A stretch of 7,497 nt of DNA from Minisyncoccota bacterium (GCA_022844065.1 JALHML010000026.1:1-7497), one strand, 5' to 3'; shown: positions 1 through 5,303, numbered from the stretch's first letter. Numbers and translations: made by a program. The notes: generated by a model not told the origin, from the sequence alone.

Positions 1-295
1 AATCAAAGGACACGTTCTGTGCCGCTAACGTTCGCTCTTTCGGCCGATCCATAGCCCACGCGACAAACGCTCGAATGAGACCTTCCTCAGTCTGCTTCTT
101 TGAACCCTGGTCCACGACCTCTTCCCTTTTGAATCCATTTATGGCAAGTGCCTCATCTTCAATCTCTGCCCCGTCCCATACCTGGCACTCCTCGTAGAAC
201 TGGTTTGTCGGGTCATTGAGATCGAGTGCTCCCAATGAAAGGATGGAGTGTCTTGAGGGCACAAGGCCCGTTGTCTCAACATCGAGTACAATCAT
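1..295 (-). CDS. DEDDh-family 3'-5' exonuclease, C-terminal part outside the window
   Basis: Conceptual translation gives 98 codons before the window edge. The protein opens with MIVLDVETTGL, the Exo I motif of the RNase T / DNA polymerase III epsilon superfamily, with metal ligands D5 and E7. Near the edge, residues 92-98 read AQNVSFD, which fits the Exo II motif (N94, D98). The Exo III motif with its catalytic His and Asp lies outside. These enzymes remove nucleotides from 3' ends of DNA or RNA with two metal ions. The substrate cannot be told from this fragment, so proofreading, repair and RNA trimming all remain possible. The start is firm: an in-frame TAG lies just upstream and the motif begins at residue 4. 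There is no Shine-Dalgarno sequence. It follows the membrane protein gene by 14 nt on the same strand and may be co-transcribed with it. Confidence 0.88.
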   Translation of the reverse strand, partial: MIVLDVETTGLVPSRHSILSLGALDLNDPTNQFYEECQVWDGAEIEDEALAINGFKREEVVDQGSKKQTEEGLIRAFVAWAMDRPKERTLAAQNVSFD

Positions 296-301
296 TTCCC
301 T

Positions 302-307
302 ATTCTA
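302..307 (-). promoter_or_regulatory. TAGAAT -10 element immediately before the exonuclease start
   Basis: On the minus strand TAGAAT (307 to 302) is followed by six bases and then the ATG at 295. The expected transcription start is therefore the A of the ATG. It fills the 14-nt gap after the upstream stop codon. No good -35 box was recognised. Confidence 0.5.
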
Positions 308-309
308 CC

Positions 310-732
310 CTAGAGCCCCGGACAGTTTGCAGCAGGACCATACCCAGCAGCTTCTGCTTCCGCTTTCGTCTGGAACCACACGATATTCTCAGGCTTTATA
401 CGCTTCGCGCTTCCGCAAGTCGGCAGATAGTACTTGGTACCGTTCTTTGAGGCCAAGTAGGTCCCCGATGTAGCCACAGGAACTGCAGGCTTAGCTACTT
501 TCACGGCTTCTATGGCGGCCGCAGGGCCTCCAGCACTTGGGAGCGGCTTCTCCGGGAGCTGCTCTATCCAGAATCCGTCCTTGCCTTCTGCTTTAACCAT
601 ATCTTTCCCAGCGAGGATCCCAAGCCCGAAGGCCAAGGTCGCGGAGAGGATGAGCACTAAAACAACGAGGATATCAGGCGGAATACGGCCTAGGAGCGCC
701 TTGCCTCTCTGTGTACCGTCTGCTATAGTCAT
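310..732 (-). CDS. Single-pass membrane protein with external Ada-like metal-binding domain
   Basis: The 140-residue protein has a short basic N-terminus, one hydrophobic helix at about 19-41, an Ala/Pro-rich linker (about 60-90) and a compact C-terminal domain at 91-140. The domain pattern is Y-x-A-S-K-N-G-T-K-Y-Y-x-P-x-C, then R-I-K-x-E-N-x-V-W-F, then A-G-Y-x-P-A-x-N-C. It resembles the zinc domain of the Ada DNA-repair protein, but only two cysteines (C106, C137) are visible where Ada has four. Basic residues before the helix suggest N-in topology, putting the domain outside the cell. The function is unknown. The chosen start, MTIADGT, is the ATG at 732. An in-frame ATG 17 codons upstream would lie inside rpmA and beyond a -10-like box, so I rejected it. 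It is divergent from rpmA and 14 nt upstream of the exonuclease gene. Confidence 0.8.
   Translation of the reverse strand: MTIADGTQRGKALLGRIPPDILVVLVLILSATLAFGLGILAGKDMVKAEGKDGFWIEQLPEKPLPSAGGPAAAIEAVKVAKPAVPVATSGTYLASKNGTKYYLPTCGSAKRIKPENIVWFQTKAEAEAAGYGPAANCPGL
701..729 (+). promoter_or_regulatory. rpmA promoter, -35 and extended -10
   Basis: TTGCCT at 701-706, a 17-bp spacer, then TGC plus TATAGT (721-729) form a -35/extended -10 pair. The start would be near 736, giving a leader of about 17 nt before the rpmA ATG at 753, with no clear Shine-Dalgarno sequence in it. The promoter overlaps the first codons of the divergent membrane protein gene. Confidence 0.6.
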
Positions 733-742
733 ACCTAAGTAA

Positions 743-748
743 AGTATA
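743..748 (-). promoter_or_regulatory. TATACT -10-like element for the Ada-like membrane protein
   Basis: The minus strand reads TATACT (748 to 743), ten bases before the ATG at 732. The predicted transcript would have a 4-nt leader. No convincing -35 is seen. It lies within the leader of the divergent rpmA gene, so the two transcription starts face each other in an interval of about 20 bp. Confidence 0.35.
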
Positions 749-752
749 ACGT

Positions 753-1031
753 ATGGCAAGTACAAAGGCTGGAGGATCAGCAAAAAACCTCAATGATTCA
801 AACCCGAAGTTCCTCGGAGTTAAGCTTTCTGATGGCCAGGCAGCTCGTCCAGGCATGATTATCGTCCGCCAGCGCGGCACCAAGATCGAGGCAGGCAAGA
901 ACGTAAAGGTTGGCCATGACCACACCCTCTACTCGATGGTTGTGGGTAAGGTCTCCTTCCGTAGCCGCCGCAAGACTAACTTTGATGGACGTGTTGTCCA
1001 AAAGAAGGTTGTGGACGTCGTCCCTGCGTAA
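753..1031 (+). CDS. rpmA: Large-subunit ribosomal protein bL27
   Basis: The 92-residue product is a full-length bL27 (E. coli has 85). The N-terminus [12 protein letters not shown] matches the family tail AxxKAGGS, which reaches the peptidyl transferase centre. It is followed by [10 protein letters not shown], then [13 protein letters not shown] at about 33-45 and the core [12 protein letters not shown] at about 54-65. There is no Firmicutes-type N-terminal extension, so no Prp-like cleavage is expected. The start is fixed by alignment to the family tail. Unusually, rplU (bL21), the common upstream partner, is not adjacent: the gene has its own promoter and terminator and stands alone between a divergent membrane protein gene and an accessory gene. 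Confidence 0.97.
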   Translation: MASTKAGGSAKNLNDSNPKFLGVKLSDGQAARPGMIIVRQRGTKIEAGKNVKVGHDHTLYSMVVGKVSFRSRRKTNFDGRVVQKKVVDVVPA

Positions 1032-1049
1032 ACATTTCTCCATACCGCA

Positions 1050-1081
1050 AAGAGGCCGCTAGAAATAGCGGCCTCTTCTTT
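1050..1081 (+). terminator. Intrinsic terminator of rpmA
   Basis: A perfect 12-bp stem (1050-1061 with 1066-1077) closes on a GAAA tetraloop and is followed by CTTT. It begins 18 nt after the rpmA stop codon. The U-tract is short, but the stem is GC-rich and long. Confidence 0.85.
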
Positions 1082-1107
1082 GACATATATATAATATGTG
1101 CTAATGT
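1080..1107 (+). promoter_or_regulatory. Promoter upstream of the lipoprotein gene
   Basis: A consensus TTGACA (1080-1085) overlaps the end of the rpmA terminator. After a 16-bp spacer comes TGC plus TAATGT (1099-1107), an extended -10. Transcription would start near 1114, giving a leader of about 82 nt. A second -10-like TATAAT (1090-1095) lies inside the spacer and could define a different start near 1102. Confidence 0.55.
1083..1099. repeat. Inverted repeat inside the promoter, possible operator
   Basis: ACATAT (1083-1088) and ATATGT (1094-1099) are perfect inverted 6-mers separated by 5 bp. They lie between the -35 and -10 boxes. This is a plausible repressor site, but simple alternating AT sequence gives such symmetry easily. 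Confidence 0.25.
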
Positions 1108-1136
1108 TTGCATGGACTTTCACTGGCAGGAAATGA
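1104..1136 (+). other. Possible 10-residue leader peptide ORF
   Basis: An ATG at 1104 opens a 10-codon frame (MFAWTFTGRK) ending in TGA at 1134-1136. The ATG lies 8 nt after the TATAAT at 1090-1095, the same spacing seen before corA, dnaB and rplI. It is too short to support by coding statistics and may be chance. Confidence 0.12.
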
Positions 1137-1181
1137 GCGGCTTCGCGCCACATCTTCTTTCCAGTCCCTTCAGCTCTTCAC

Positions 1182-1186
1182 AAGGA
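1182..1186 (+). promoter_or_regulatory. Shine-Dalgarno site of the lipoprotein gene
   Basis: AAGGA lies 9 nt before the ATG at 1196. It supports this start and contrasts with most other genes here, which lack such a site. Confidence 0.6.
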
Positions 1187-1195
1187 TAAGACGTC

Positions 1196-1831
1196 ATGAA
1201 TATCATCGGAACCCTTAAGGTCCTGGCCGCAAGCGCGATCATGGCCCTCACTGTCGCTGCCTGCAACGGCAATAACGAAAAGCTCGCCAAGGCGGCCGAA
1301 GAAACCCCGGCTGTCGCCATGGCCGAAACGCCCGCGTCGCCGGCTCTGCCGAAACCTCTGCCCACCAATCAGGAAATTCAAGCCAGCGTCGCTGCGACGA
1401 TGGCGGAGAACAAACTCAGCGACTATGATGTTCGCCACCTCCAGGTCGGCCAGAAGATCATTGTTGTTGCCAACGGCCAAAAGCGCGAGGTCACCATCGT
1501 CGCCGGCGACGTGCTATGGAGACTGTCTCAAACTGCACTGACTGACCCAGTCAGTGCGCGCTTCTACGCCGCCCGGAACGAGGTCACTGAGCTCACCGCT
1601 CAAGAGGCCGACGCCAATCGCGACCTGGTGGCCCTTCAGACCATCATGACCGCGAAAACGCAGGCAAGGGACCGGCTGACGGCGCAAAAGGAAGCCGCCG
1701 ATCGTCGTGTCGCCGCCGCTCAGAACGAGCTGAACGCACGACGTGACGCTGAAGCGGCAAGGCGCCCGGCAAACGCGACCGCACCTGTACGTCGACAGCA
1801 CCCGGCTTCTGCCGCCAGGACTACGTCTTGA
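1196..1831 (+). CDS. Predicted lipoprotein with LysM-like motif and C-terminal coiled coil
   Basis: I do not recognise this 211-residue protein as a named family. Residues 1-22 form a lipoprotein signal peptide (basic K8, hydrophobic core) ending in the lipobox V20-A21-A22-C23, so C23 should be lipidated and the protein anchored on the outer face of the membrane. An Ala/Pro/Glu-rich linker spans about 30-57. Residues 79-111 contain LQVGQKIIV and then VAGDVLWRLS, which resembles the start of a LysM repeat (G-D-x-L-W); the remaining LysM positions are weak. Residues 130-190 are charged, Ala-rich and probably a coiled coil. The tail is basic. Two 60-nt samples counted by hand give 60% and 67% GC, against 45% in a cysS sample and 50% in an rplI sample, hinting at separate origin or different selection. 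A peptidoglycan-associated or envelope-spacer role is inference only. Confidence 0.72.
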   Translation: MNIIGTLKVLAASAIMALTVAACNGNNEKLAKAAEETPAVAMAETPASPALPKPLPTNQEIQASVAATMAENKLSDYDVRHLQVGQKIIVVANGQKREVTIVAGDVLWRLSQTALTDPVSARFYAARNEVTELTAQEADANRDLVALQTIMTAKTQARDRLTAQKEAADRRVAAAQNELNARRDAEAARRPANATAPVRRQHPASAARTTS

Positions 1832-2036
1832 CATCAATATCCTGCTCCGTTAAGGAGCCCTCTCGAGCGTAGGTAACGTTCAAACAGCACCTTACAAACA
1901 AGCTTCTCCGGGACCCAGGATTAACCTGTACGTTCACGTTGTAGATCAGAGTCACGTATCCTTCGGGGTGCGTTCGTTCCAAGGTAACGAGGAATGTGGA
2001 GTCGCTTATTGCGGCAAGGCGGTCTTGTGAGACTAA
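1821..2036 (-). pseudogene. Open frame without start, possible gene remnant
   Basis: The minus strand carries an open frame of about 71 codons ending in TAG at 1821-1823, 11 nt inside the 3' end of the convergent lipoprotein gene. It remains open upstream to a TAA at 2064-2066, inside the rplI terminator, but has no ATG; internal GTG or TTG codons lack Shine-Dalgarno sites. The middle, YVTLIYNVNVQVNPGS and then RRSLFVRCCLNVTYAREGS, alternates polar and hydrophobic residues as a beta-hairpin would, which is why I mention it. It may be the C-terminal end of a decayed gene or simply a chance open frame. Apart from this and a weak GCTCC/GGAGC hairpin at 1844-1858, I see nothing in the interval 1832-2038. 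Confidence 0.2.
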
Positions 2037-2038
2037 AC

Positions 2039-2065
2039 AAAGGCGACCCTCCCCGGGCCGCCTTT
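2039..2065 (-). terminator. Terminator of rplI, possibly bidirectional
   Basis: AAAGGCG (2039-2045) pairs with CGCCTTT (2059-2065). After a one-base mismatch, three inner C-G pairs close on a 5-nt loop. On the minus strand the stem is followed by GTTT after its own TTT, 18 nt past the rplI stop codon. On the plus strand the tail is TTTATCTATATC, so it could also stop lipoprotein transcripts. Confidence 0.7.
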
Positions 2066-2083
2066 ATCTATATCTTCTTTTGT

Positions 2084-2509
2084 CTATTCTGCCTCGATTG
2101 TAATGGAGAGCTTTCCAAAACTCTCGCCAAGTGAGACCGGCACATCAAAGGTACCCAGCTCCTTAAACGGTTTCTCAATCTTTATCGCATCAACTGGAAG
2201 CTGTGTTGCTTTTGCTATATCAGCAGCATCAACGGCATCATAGAGATGTCCCTTCTCGTTGGCCTTCTTGAGGATAACGATGCGCTCTTCGGAGAGTGCC
2301 GAGAGACGGTCCTGAATAAGCTTTACATCTAGCTCCTTTCGATCAATGTCCTGCTTTATGCGAAGCTCAGCCTGCTTCAGGTTTGCGGGCGTTGCGAGTG
2401 CAGCCATGCCGCGAGGAATAAGGAAATTCTGTGCGTGGCCATCTGCACAGTTAACGACAGCTCCAGCACGGCCCGTGTTCTTAACGTCTTTCAGTAGTAC
2501 GACTTTCAT
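2084..2509 (-). CDS. rplI: Large-subunit ribosomal protein bL9
   Basis: The 141-residue protein (E. coli bL9 has 149) begins MKVVLLKDVKNTGRAGAVV and continues with DGHAQNFLIPRGMAALAT, the N-terminal rRNA-binding domain signature with its N-F-L-I-P-R/K-G core. A charged linking helix spans about 45-80, followed by the C-terminal domain to residue 141. bL9 binds 23S rRNA near the L1 stalk and helps keep reading frame. An ATG two codons earlier exists, but the family begins MKV and the predicted transcription start (2511) falls downstream of it, so 2509 is preferred. The usual neighbours rpsF, ssb and rpsR are absent: it stands alone with its own promoter and terminator. bL9 has been reported missing from some CPR lineages, so its presence is a useful placement clue. 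Confidence 0.95.
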   Translation of the reverse strand: MKVVLLKDVKNTGRAGAVVNCADGHAQNFLIPRGMAALATPANLKQAELRIKQDIDRKELDVKLIQDRLSALSEERIVILKKANEKGHLYDAVDAADIAKATQLPVDAIKIEKPFKELGTFDVPVSLGESFGKLSITIEAE

Positions 2510-2517
2510 ATACATGC

Positions 2518-2546
2518 ATCCTACCCGTTGTCTTTCTATACGGCAA
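2518..2546 (-). promoter_or_regulatory. rplI promoter
   Basis: Minus strand TTGCCG (2546 to 2541), a 17-bp spacer and TAGGAT (2523 to 2518) form a plausible -35/-10 pair. The start would be near 2511, giving a 2-nt leader before the ATG at 2509. Confidence 0.55.
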
Positions 2547-2554
2547 ATTGACGA

Positions 2555-2583
2555 TTGAGGATTTTACTGGTTATCTCTAATTA
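2555..2583 (+). promoter_or_regulatory. Tentative promoter of the two-helix membrane protein gene
   Basis: TTGAGG (2555-2560), a 17-bp spacer and TAATTA (2578-2583) would start transcription near 2590. The -10 is a poor match. A TTGACG at 2548-2553 and a TAGACT at 2582-2587 are alternative partial matches. Confidence 0.25.
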
Positions 2584-2598
2584 GACTCATCGAACACG

Positions 2599-2605
2599 AA
2601 AGGGA
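2599..2605 (+). promoter_or_regulatory. Shine-Dalgarno site of the two-helix membrane protein gene
   Basis: AAAGGGA lies 7 nt before the ATG at 2613. It is a normal ribosome binding site and fixes this start. Confidence 0.6.
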
Positions 2606-2612
2606 CGAATCA

Positions 2613-2945
2613 ATGTCAGAACCTAGGTTATATGGATTTGAGCGATCACAGGCTATCGAGCTGCTCGGCTCGTCTGCGGCTCGTACACACTACGTGATGG
2701 AACCAACGTTGAGTGGAATGATCGCGGGCGCAATGCTTGGAGCAGTCTCGTTTTTCTACTTCCACGGATTCCAGACCCTGCAGACATTCGATGGCTGGCG
2801 CCAGTTCTTTTTTTGCCTGATTCTTGGCGTAATTCTGGTTGGAGGAATCCTTTGGGCCTCACACTACGAGAACATCGAAAAGTTACTCAGAGCAGATCGT
2901 GACGCAAGGGTCTTGAACCAGATGCGACACAGTGACAAGCAGTAA
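2613..2945 (+). CDS. Small two-helix membrane protein, function unknown
   Basis: The 110-residue product is not recognised. It has a polar N-terminal segment (1-31), a first hydrophobic helix at about 33-50 with small residues (GMIAGAMLGA), a short loop with D60, a second helix at about 64-82 (FFFCLILGVILVGGILW), and a charged C-terminal tail (84-110) with mixed Lys, Arg, Asp and Glu. With both ends on the same side, the layout is a helical hairpin with a soluble tail, probably cytoplasmic. No catalytic or binding motif is visible. It is a single-gene unit, divergent from rplI and convergent with the S41 protease gene, ending in a shared terminator. Its good Shine-Dalgarno sequence and hydrophobic periodicity support it as real. 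Confidence 0.75.
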   Translation: MSEPRLYGFERSQAIELLGSSAARTHYVMEPTLSGMIAGAMLGAVSFFYFHGFQTLQTFDGWRQFFFCLILGVILVGGILWASHYENIEKLLRADRDARVLNQMRHSDKQ

Positions 2946-2953
2946 TAGCGTAA

Positions 2954-2981
2954 AACCGCCCGGCATAAAAACCGGGCGGTT
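2954..2981. terminator. Bidirectional terminator between convergent genes
   Basis: A perfect 10-bp stem (2954-2963 with 2972-2981, AACCGCCCGG and its complement) surrounds an 8-nt loop. It sits 8 nt after the two-helix protein stop and 17 nt after the protease stop. The plus tail is CAACCTTTT; the minus strand runs into TTTTA after the stem. Confidence 0.8.
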
Positions 2982-2998
2982 CAACCTTTTCTATTAGA

Positions 2999-4258
2999 CT
3001 ACTTCCCTGTCGTAAGGAATTGTATACCACGCGCTTTCTGTGGATCCGCTTTCGCTTCCCTGTCCTCCTTAGTGTACGGAACCTCAATGTCTGGCGAGAG
3101 TCCCCCGTCAGAGATGGACTGTCCAGCAGGGGTGAGCCAGCGCGCGATAGTGACCTTAAGCGCGCCACCATTTATCTCAACGAGTTCCTGCACCGAACCC
3201 TTGCCGAACGAGCGCGTTCCGACAAGTGTTGCAACGTTTGCGTCTTGAAGTGCTCCTGCAAGGATTTCAGAGGCTGATGCCGAACCCTGATCAATGAGGA
3301 TAACTACCTTTGTACCTTTAGGAAGTCCTCCGATACCACGACTACGGTGTACAACATTCTCCTGCTTACCCTTATAGTCTTCTGTTACAACCGCTGCTCC
3401 CTTTGGAAGGAAGTGGCTGGCAATAGAGACCGCCGACTCAAGATACCCTCCGGGATTACTCCTCAAATCAATCATGAGCTTGGTTGAACCTGACTTCCTG
3501 AAGTCAGCCATTGCCTTAGAGAACAGCTGGCTCGAGTTCGCGGTAAAGCTGTAGAAGGAGATGACATAGACCCCGCTCTCATCAAGTTTTGTTTCGATGG
3601 TTGGGACCGTAATAGTATCGCGTACGACCTGAATTTGGAGTGATTCGCCATCGCGCAGAATCATGAACGTAACAGTCGTACCCTTCTCCCCGCGGATGAG
3701 CTTCACAGCTACATCAGTCGACATGCCATCGGTTGAGGTTTTATCAATCATGATAATTTTGTCTCCCGAGCGCAGACCCGCACGTTCAGCAGGCGTTCCC
3801 TTGAGAGGCGCAATAACCGTGAGCACCCCTTCCTTAACACCGATTTCCATACCCACACCTTGGAAGTCTCCTCGTATATCATCCTGGAACTTCTTTGCCT
3901 CCGTTGGCGGCATAAATACGGTATACGGATCGCCGTAGGAAGCAGCAAGGCCTTGGATAGCACCCCAGATCTTGCTCTCAGTCGACGGCGGTGTGCTGGT
4001 TGCCTGTGTCTGCACAAACCGCTCGTTAAGTGCATTCCACGCCTTCCAAAAGTCCGCTAGGTCGGCAGATGCATCGGGGGTTGCGTCAAGACCGTCTCCA
4101 AGTAAGGGGAGGTTCGTGAGCATGCGACTGCCACCTGCGGCACCTACCGTGACGCCACCCGCAAACCCAATGGCGAGCATGAGTGCCAGCGACACACCAA
4201 GCTTAGCAAGCTTGGTAAAGGAACCCGAGAGCACGTTTGTTTCTTCAGAAGGATTCAT
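2999..4258 (-). CDS. ctpA: S41 carboxyl-terminal processing protease (CtpA/Prc family)
   Basis: The 419-residue protein has one N-terminal membrane segment at about 19-42, so the body should be extracytoplasmic. An N-terminal region (about 65-118) with YGDPYTVFMPP precedes a PDZ domain (about 125-215; GVGMEIG at 134, AGLRSGDKI at 160). The S41 peptidase domain follows (about 220-400). The catalytic dyad is S328 in QGSASASEI and K353 in GTRSFGKGSVQ, with Q357 four residues on. The 25-residue Ser-Lys spacing equals that of E. coli Prc (S452/K477) and B. subtilis CtpB. The family trims or degrades envelope proteins from C-terminal ends, the PDZ domain gating access; the substrate here is unknown. 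The sequence looks complete and active. It is divergent from corA with an 87-bp gap. Confidence 0.95.
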   Translation of the reverse strand: MNPSEETNVLSGSFTKLAKLGVSLALMLAIGFAGGVTVGAAGGSRMLTNLPLLGDGLDATPDASADLADFWKAWNALNERFVQTQATSTPPSTESKIWGAIQGLAASYGDPYTVFMPPTEAKKFQDDIRGDFQGVGMEIGVKEGVLTVIAPLKGTPAERAGLRSGDKIIMIDKTSTDGMSTDVAVKLIRGEKGTTVTFMILRDGESLQIQVVRDTITVPTIETKLDESGVYVISFYSFTANSSQLFSKAMADFRKSGSTKLMIDLRSNPGGYLESAVSIASHFLPKGAAVVTEDYKGKQENVVHRSRGIGGLPKGTKVVILIDQGSASASEILAGALQDANVATLVGTRSFGKGSVQELVEINGGALKVTIARWLTPAGQSISDGGLSPDIEVPYTKEDREAKADPQKARGIQFLTTGK

Positions 4259-4264
4259 ACCCAG

Positions 4265-4273
4265 ATCATATCA
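4265..4273 (-). promoter_or_regulatory. Extended -10 element before the protease start
   Basis: Minus strand TGA plus TATGAT (4273 to 4265) is followed by six bases and the ATG at 4258. The predicted start is the A of the ATG, so the transcript would be leaderless. The -35 region is weak, as is often tolerated with an extended -10. Confidence 0.5.
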
Positions 4274-4331
4274 CGACGTGCATATCCACTAGTAGCGCCT
4301 CTATAAACGCTTCAGACGTGTGGCGAGAGCG

Positions 4332-4337
4332 TATACT
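4332..4337 (+). promoter_or_regulatory. TATACT -10 element before corA
   Basis: TATACT ends 8 nt before the ATG at 4346. The predicted start is near 4344, giving a 2-nt leader. No Shine-Dalgarno sequence and no convincing -35 are visible. Confidence 0.45.
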
Positions 4338-4345
4338 TACAACTA

Positions 4346-5263
4346 ATGATAACTAGGCACGACCGTGGCAAGACCGTTTGGGTCGATCTTGAATGTCCTA
4401 CCGAAGATGAAATTCGCGATGTGCTCAAGGAGTTTGATATTGATGAGCGCGTTCACGAAGAGATCTTCACCCCTACTCCATTTCCTCTCTCAATAGCATT
4501 TCCTGGATACTCGTATCTCATTCTTCATTTTCCTGTTTCTGGAAGTGAGGATGGCACGCGAGTGCAGGAAGTAGATTTCATCGTTGGCAAGAAGTTCCTT
4601 ATAACTGCTCGCTATGAAAGCATCGAATCTCTGCATAACCTTCACAAAATTCTCGAAGCAGAGGAGTTGCTTGGACTCTCCGGTAGAGTACAACCCGTAG
4701 GAGAAATACTTGAGCGGGTCCTGTGTCGTCTTTACACTTCCATTGGCGAAGAGATCGAGCGAGTCGCCAAACGGCTTGAACGCATTGAGCGTGACATCTT
4801 CTCTGGGAAGGAGCGCCAGACTGTTAGAGCAATTTCAGACGCCGGCCGAGTATTACTCCGGTTCGAGACCTCTCTCGCACGACATGAGGAACCCCTTGCT
4901 GATTTCCTTGCAGCGCTATCCACTCCGCCTTTCTTTGGTACAAACTTCGAAGAACATGCAACAAAGATTGCGGGTCGGCGCACACACGCAAAATCTCTTG
5001 CCTCATCATACCGAGCAGTGTCACAAGAGCTACGCATCACAAACGATTCGCTTTTGAACACGTCTCAAAATGAAGTTATGAAAACGCTCACCATCATGGC
5101 GTTTGTAACCTTCCCTTTAACACTTATATCGAGCGTGTTTGGTATGAACACTTCATATCTCCCCTTGGTTGGGAAACCTGGTGACTTCTGGATTGTCCTT
5201 GGCATTATGATAGCGCTTGCGGCAAGCTTCTTTGCCTTTTTCCGATGGAGGCGCTGGCTCTAG
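4346..5263 (+). CDS. corA: CorA-family divalent metal ion transporter
   Basis: The 305-residue protein has the CorA/Mrs2 layout: an N-terminal cytoplasmic alpha/beta domain (about 1-100), a long helical region (about 115-245) forming the funnel stalk, and two C-terminal membrane helices at about 247-265 and 281-299. The signature G-M-N lies at 266-268 (VFGMNTSYLP) at the end of the first helix, where it forms the selectivity ring of the pentamer. The periplasmic loop (269-280) is short. The tail RWRRW is basic and cytoplasmic. Such channels import Mg2+ and sometimes Co2+ or Ni2+; the ion cannot be told from sequence alone. Alternative family members mediate Zn2+ efflux (ZntB), but their distinguishing residues were not assessed. 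It is divergent from the protease gene and 40 nt upstream of cysS. Confidence 0.92.
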   Translation: MITRHDRGKTVWVDLECPTEDEIRDVLKEFDIDERVHEEIFTPTPFPLSIAFPGYSYLILHFPVSGSEDGTRVQEVDFIVGKKFLITARYESIESLHNLHKILEAEELLGLSGRVQPVGEILERVLCRLYTSIGEEIERVAKRLERIERDIFSGKERQTVRAISDAGRVLLRFETSLARHEEPLADFLAALSTPPFFGTNFEEHATKIAGRRTHAKSLASSYRAVSQELRITNDSLLNTSQNEVMKTLTIMAFVTFPLTLISSVFGMNTSYLPLVGKPGDFWIVLGIMIALAASFFAFFRWRRWL

Positions 5264-5291
5264 AGAGACTCGTGCTCTCACGTAGGTGCGG

Positions 5292-5297
5292 TAGAAT
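5292..5297 (+). promoter_or_regulatory. TAGAAT -10 element before cysS
   Basis: TAGAAT is followed by six bases and the ATG at 5304, placing the predicted start on the A of the ATG. The surrounding GGTAGAATA is shared exactly with the element before the exonuclease gene. Confidence 0.5.
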
Positions 5298-5303
5298 ATA
5301 GAT

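Noticed and set aside
745..750. TATAAC as a -10 for rpmA
   Set aside because: It ends only 2 nt before the ATG, so transcription would start inside the gene; the TTGCCT-N17-TATAGT pair is better placed.
733..783. Upstream ATG that would extend the Ada-like membrane protein by 17 residues
   Set aside because: It lies inside rpmA and upstream of the likely -10 element; the ATG at 732 gives a normal basic start before the membrane helix.
1178..1480. Minus-strand ORFs opposite the lipoprotein gene
   Set aside because: They are explained by high GC at third positions; the plus frame has a signal peptide, lipobox and Shine-Dalgarno site.
1844..1858. GCTCC/GGAGC hairpin after the lipoprotein gene as a terminator
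   Set aside because: The 5-bp stem lacks a U-tract; the hairpin at 2039-2065 is a more likely end point.
2510..2515. ATG two codons upstream of the chosen rplI start
   Set aside because: The family begins with MKV, and the predicted transcription start at 2511 is downstream of this ATG.
5263..5279. GAGAG/CTCTC hairpin after corA as a terminator
   Set aside because: The stem is only 5 bp with a 7-nt loop and no U-tract follows.
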